Assembly (NCBI GenBank): GCA_964491375.1
Contig: CAZBGL010000104.1
Location: forward strand, 1-9,591
Length of the DNA: 9,591 nt
Direction: 5' to 3'
Origin: CAZBGL01 sp964491375
GTDB taxonomy: Bacteria > Desulfobacterota > Deferrisomatia > Deferrisomatales > Deferrisomataceae
Positions within the stretch are counted from its first letter, which is position 1. Every line of letters begins with the position of its first letter. The position numbers and the translations under genes were made by a program. The notes below the pieces were generated by a model. It worked only from the letters and a program-made list of their open reading frames with translations, had not been told where the DNA came from and did not search any database. This document shows, piece by piece, positions 8,428 through 9,591 of this stretch.

Positions 8428-9591
8428 ATGATCCGAGAACTCCGCATCTCGCTCTTCCACTTGGTGGAGTGCCTTTCCAAGGCCATGGACCTGGTCAGCC
8501 CCCTCTTGGCCGACCACCACGAGAGGGTTGCGTTCATCGCGTTCAAAATCGCACAGACCATGGGACTTCCCGAGCGGGATCAAAAGGACATCGCCCTGGC
8601 CGGGGCCCTTCACGACAGCGGTGCCCTGTCCGTGCAGGAACGGATCGAGTTCTTGGAGTTCGACCTGGAGGATACCTGGATCCATTCCGAAATGGGGTAC
8701 CGCCTGCTCCAGTCGTTCCGGCCCCTTCGCAGAGCGGCGGAACTCGTACGCCATCACCACCTGTGGTGGGCCCAGGGGGAGGGTTCGACGGGGCAGGTTC
8801 CCGTAGGTAGCCACGTGCTCCACCTGGCGGATCGCGTGGCCGTTTTGATCTGCCGGGAGCACGAGATCCTGAGCCGGGTTGAGGGGATTTGCCGGAAGAT
8901 TTGCAGGAGAGCGGGTGAGCAGTTCGCCCCGGAGGTGGTGGAGGCGTTCATGGAGGTGGCGCGGACGGAGTGTTTCTGGCTGCACACGGTATCCCGTTCG
9001 CCCGCCCAGATCCTTCGCCGGTGTGCGTGGTCGGAGGCCGCCGAGCTCTCCATGGAAGGCTTGGTGGAGCTGTCGAACCTGTTTCGGCAAGTGATCGACT
9101 TCCGGAGCCGATTCACTGCAACCCACTCGGTGGGGGTGGCCGCGTCGGCCGAGGCCATGGCCCGCTTGGCCGGGTTTTCTTCCCGAGAATGCGTGATGAT
9201 GCGGGTGGCGGGGCACTTGCACGACCTGGGGAAACTGGTCGTGCCGGTGGAGATCCTGGAAAAACCCGGCCCTCTCCAGGCTCGCGAACGGGCCCTTGTC
9301 AAGACCCACACGTTCTACACGTACCAGATCCTCTCGTCGGTGGAGGACCTCAGAACGATCACCGAGTGGGCCTCCTTCCACCACGAGCGGCTGGACGGTA
9401 AAGGCTATCCATTCCGCCACCGCGGTGAAGACCTCACGCTCGGCTCTCGCATAATGGCTGTGGCAGATGTCTTTTCCGCCCTAACCGAAAAACGTCCCTA
9501 TCACGACAGCATGCCGAAGGAAAAGACGCTACGCATCTTGGACGAAATGGTCACAGACGGCGGGCTCGACGGCGACGTGGTTAACGTGCTG
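8428..9591 (+). CDS. Tandem-HD protein with C-terminal HD-GYP phosphodiesterase domain (3' end missing)
   Basis: The frame opens at ATG 8428 and stays open for 388 residues to the window edge. It has no signal peptide or membrane segment. The first half holds one HD-type domain: DHHERVA (29-35), LHDSGALS (61-68), His86 in IHSEMGY, VRHHHLWW (107-114) and Asp135 in HLADRVAVL, with the metal ligands apparently present. The second half is a canonical HD-GYP domain: THSVGVA (232-238), HDLGK (265-269), His294 in KTHTFYTY, HHERLDGKGYP (318-328) and ADVFSALTEKRPY (346-358). HD-GYP domains hydrolyse cyclic di-GMP to GMP (some also other dinucleotides). The domain is truncated only after its core motifs, so function can be called but not the total length. 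The ribosome binding site is weak (GGACGG about 8 bases upstream). A common promoter with the methyltransferase gene 43 bases upstream is plausible. Confidence 0.9.
   Translation, partial: MIRELRISLFHLVECLSKAMDLVSPLLADHHERVAFIAFKIAQTMGLPERDQKDIALAGALHDSGALSVQERIEFLEFDLEDTWIHSEMGYRLLQSFRPLRRAAELVRHHHLWWAQGEGSTGQVPVGSHVLHLADRVAVLICREHEILSRVEGICRKICRRAGEQFAPEVVEAFMEVARTECFWLHTVSRSPAQILRRCAWSEAAELSMEGLVELSNLFRQVIDFRSRFTATHSVGVAASAEAMARLAGFSSRECVMMRVAGHLHDLGKLVVPVEILEKPGPLQARERALVKTHTFYTYQILSSVEDLRTITEWASFHHERLDGKGYPFRHRGEDLTLGSRIMAVADVFSALTEKRPYHDSMPKEKTLRILDEMVTDGGLDGDVVNVL

Overview
The window is GC-rich bacterial chromosomal DNA with dense genes, strong codon bias for G/C at third positions, and long spurious open frames opposite the real genes. 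A periplasmic-sensor hybrid kinase, a high-confidence acetyl-CoA synthetase, an HD-GYP protein and a stand-alone MoaD-type sulfur carrier together suggest a GC-rich environmental proteobacterium of the former Deltaproteobacteria (Desulfuromonas/Geobacter/Deferrisoma-like). That placement is inference from gene content and general protein flavour, not from a marker gene. No rRNA, tRNA, CRISPR array, insertion sequence or phage gene is visible.

Layout. Left edge (1-279, minus): the N-terminus of a secreted or membrane-anchored periplasmic-binding-like sensor protein that runs off the window. A 418-base divergent intergenic region (280-697) separates it from a complete hybrid sensor histidine kinase (698-3211, plus): signal peptide, SBP_bac_3-type domain, membrane segment, PAS, HisKA, HATPase, receiver. 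Convergent to it is a three-gene minus-strand operon transcribed from about 5165 down to 3281: a FetA-like ABC ATPase (4327-5049), a FetB/UPF0014 permease (3551-4330, overlapping the ATPase gene by 4 bases) and a MoaD/ThiS-like sulfur carrier ending in Gly-Gly (3281-3514).

A 270-base divergent region (5050-5319) separates this operon from acs (5320-7290, plus), acetyl-CoA synthetase. This region holds the best regulatory signals of the window: two back-to-back sigma70-type promoters whose -35 hexamers overlap, and an AT-rich 15-base dyad lying on the -10 of the minus-strand promoter. acs ends at a textbook intrinsic terminator (7313-7341). Then come a predicted SAM-dependent methyltransferase (7377-8384) and, 43 bases on, a tandem-HD protein whose second domain is a canonical HD-GYP cyclic-di-GMP phosphodiesterase (8428 to the window end, incomplete).

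How the genes may work together: acs activates acetate for the TCA cycle or biosynthesis; FetAB-type transporters export iron (known for the E. coli pair); the kinase and the HD-GYP protein are signalling components with no cognate output in the window. I see no clear undescribed system. The points most worth a second look are the shared divergent promoter between the metal exporter and acs, the degenerate Q-loop and signature of the FetA-like ATPase, the orphan sulfur carrier in the transporter operon, and the methyltransferase/HD-GYP pair.
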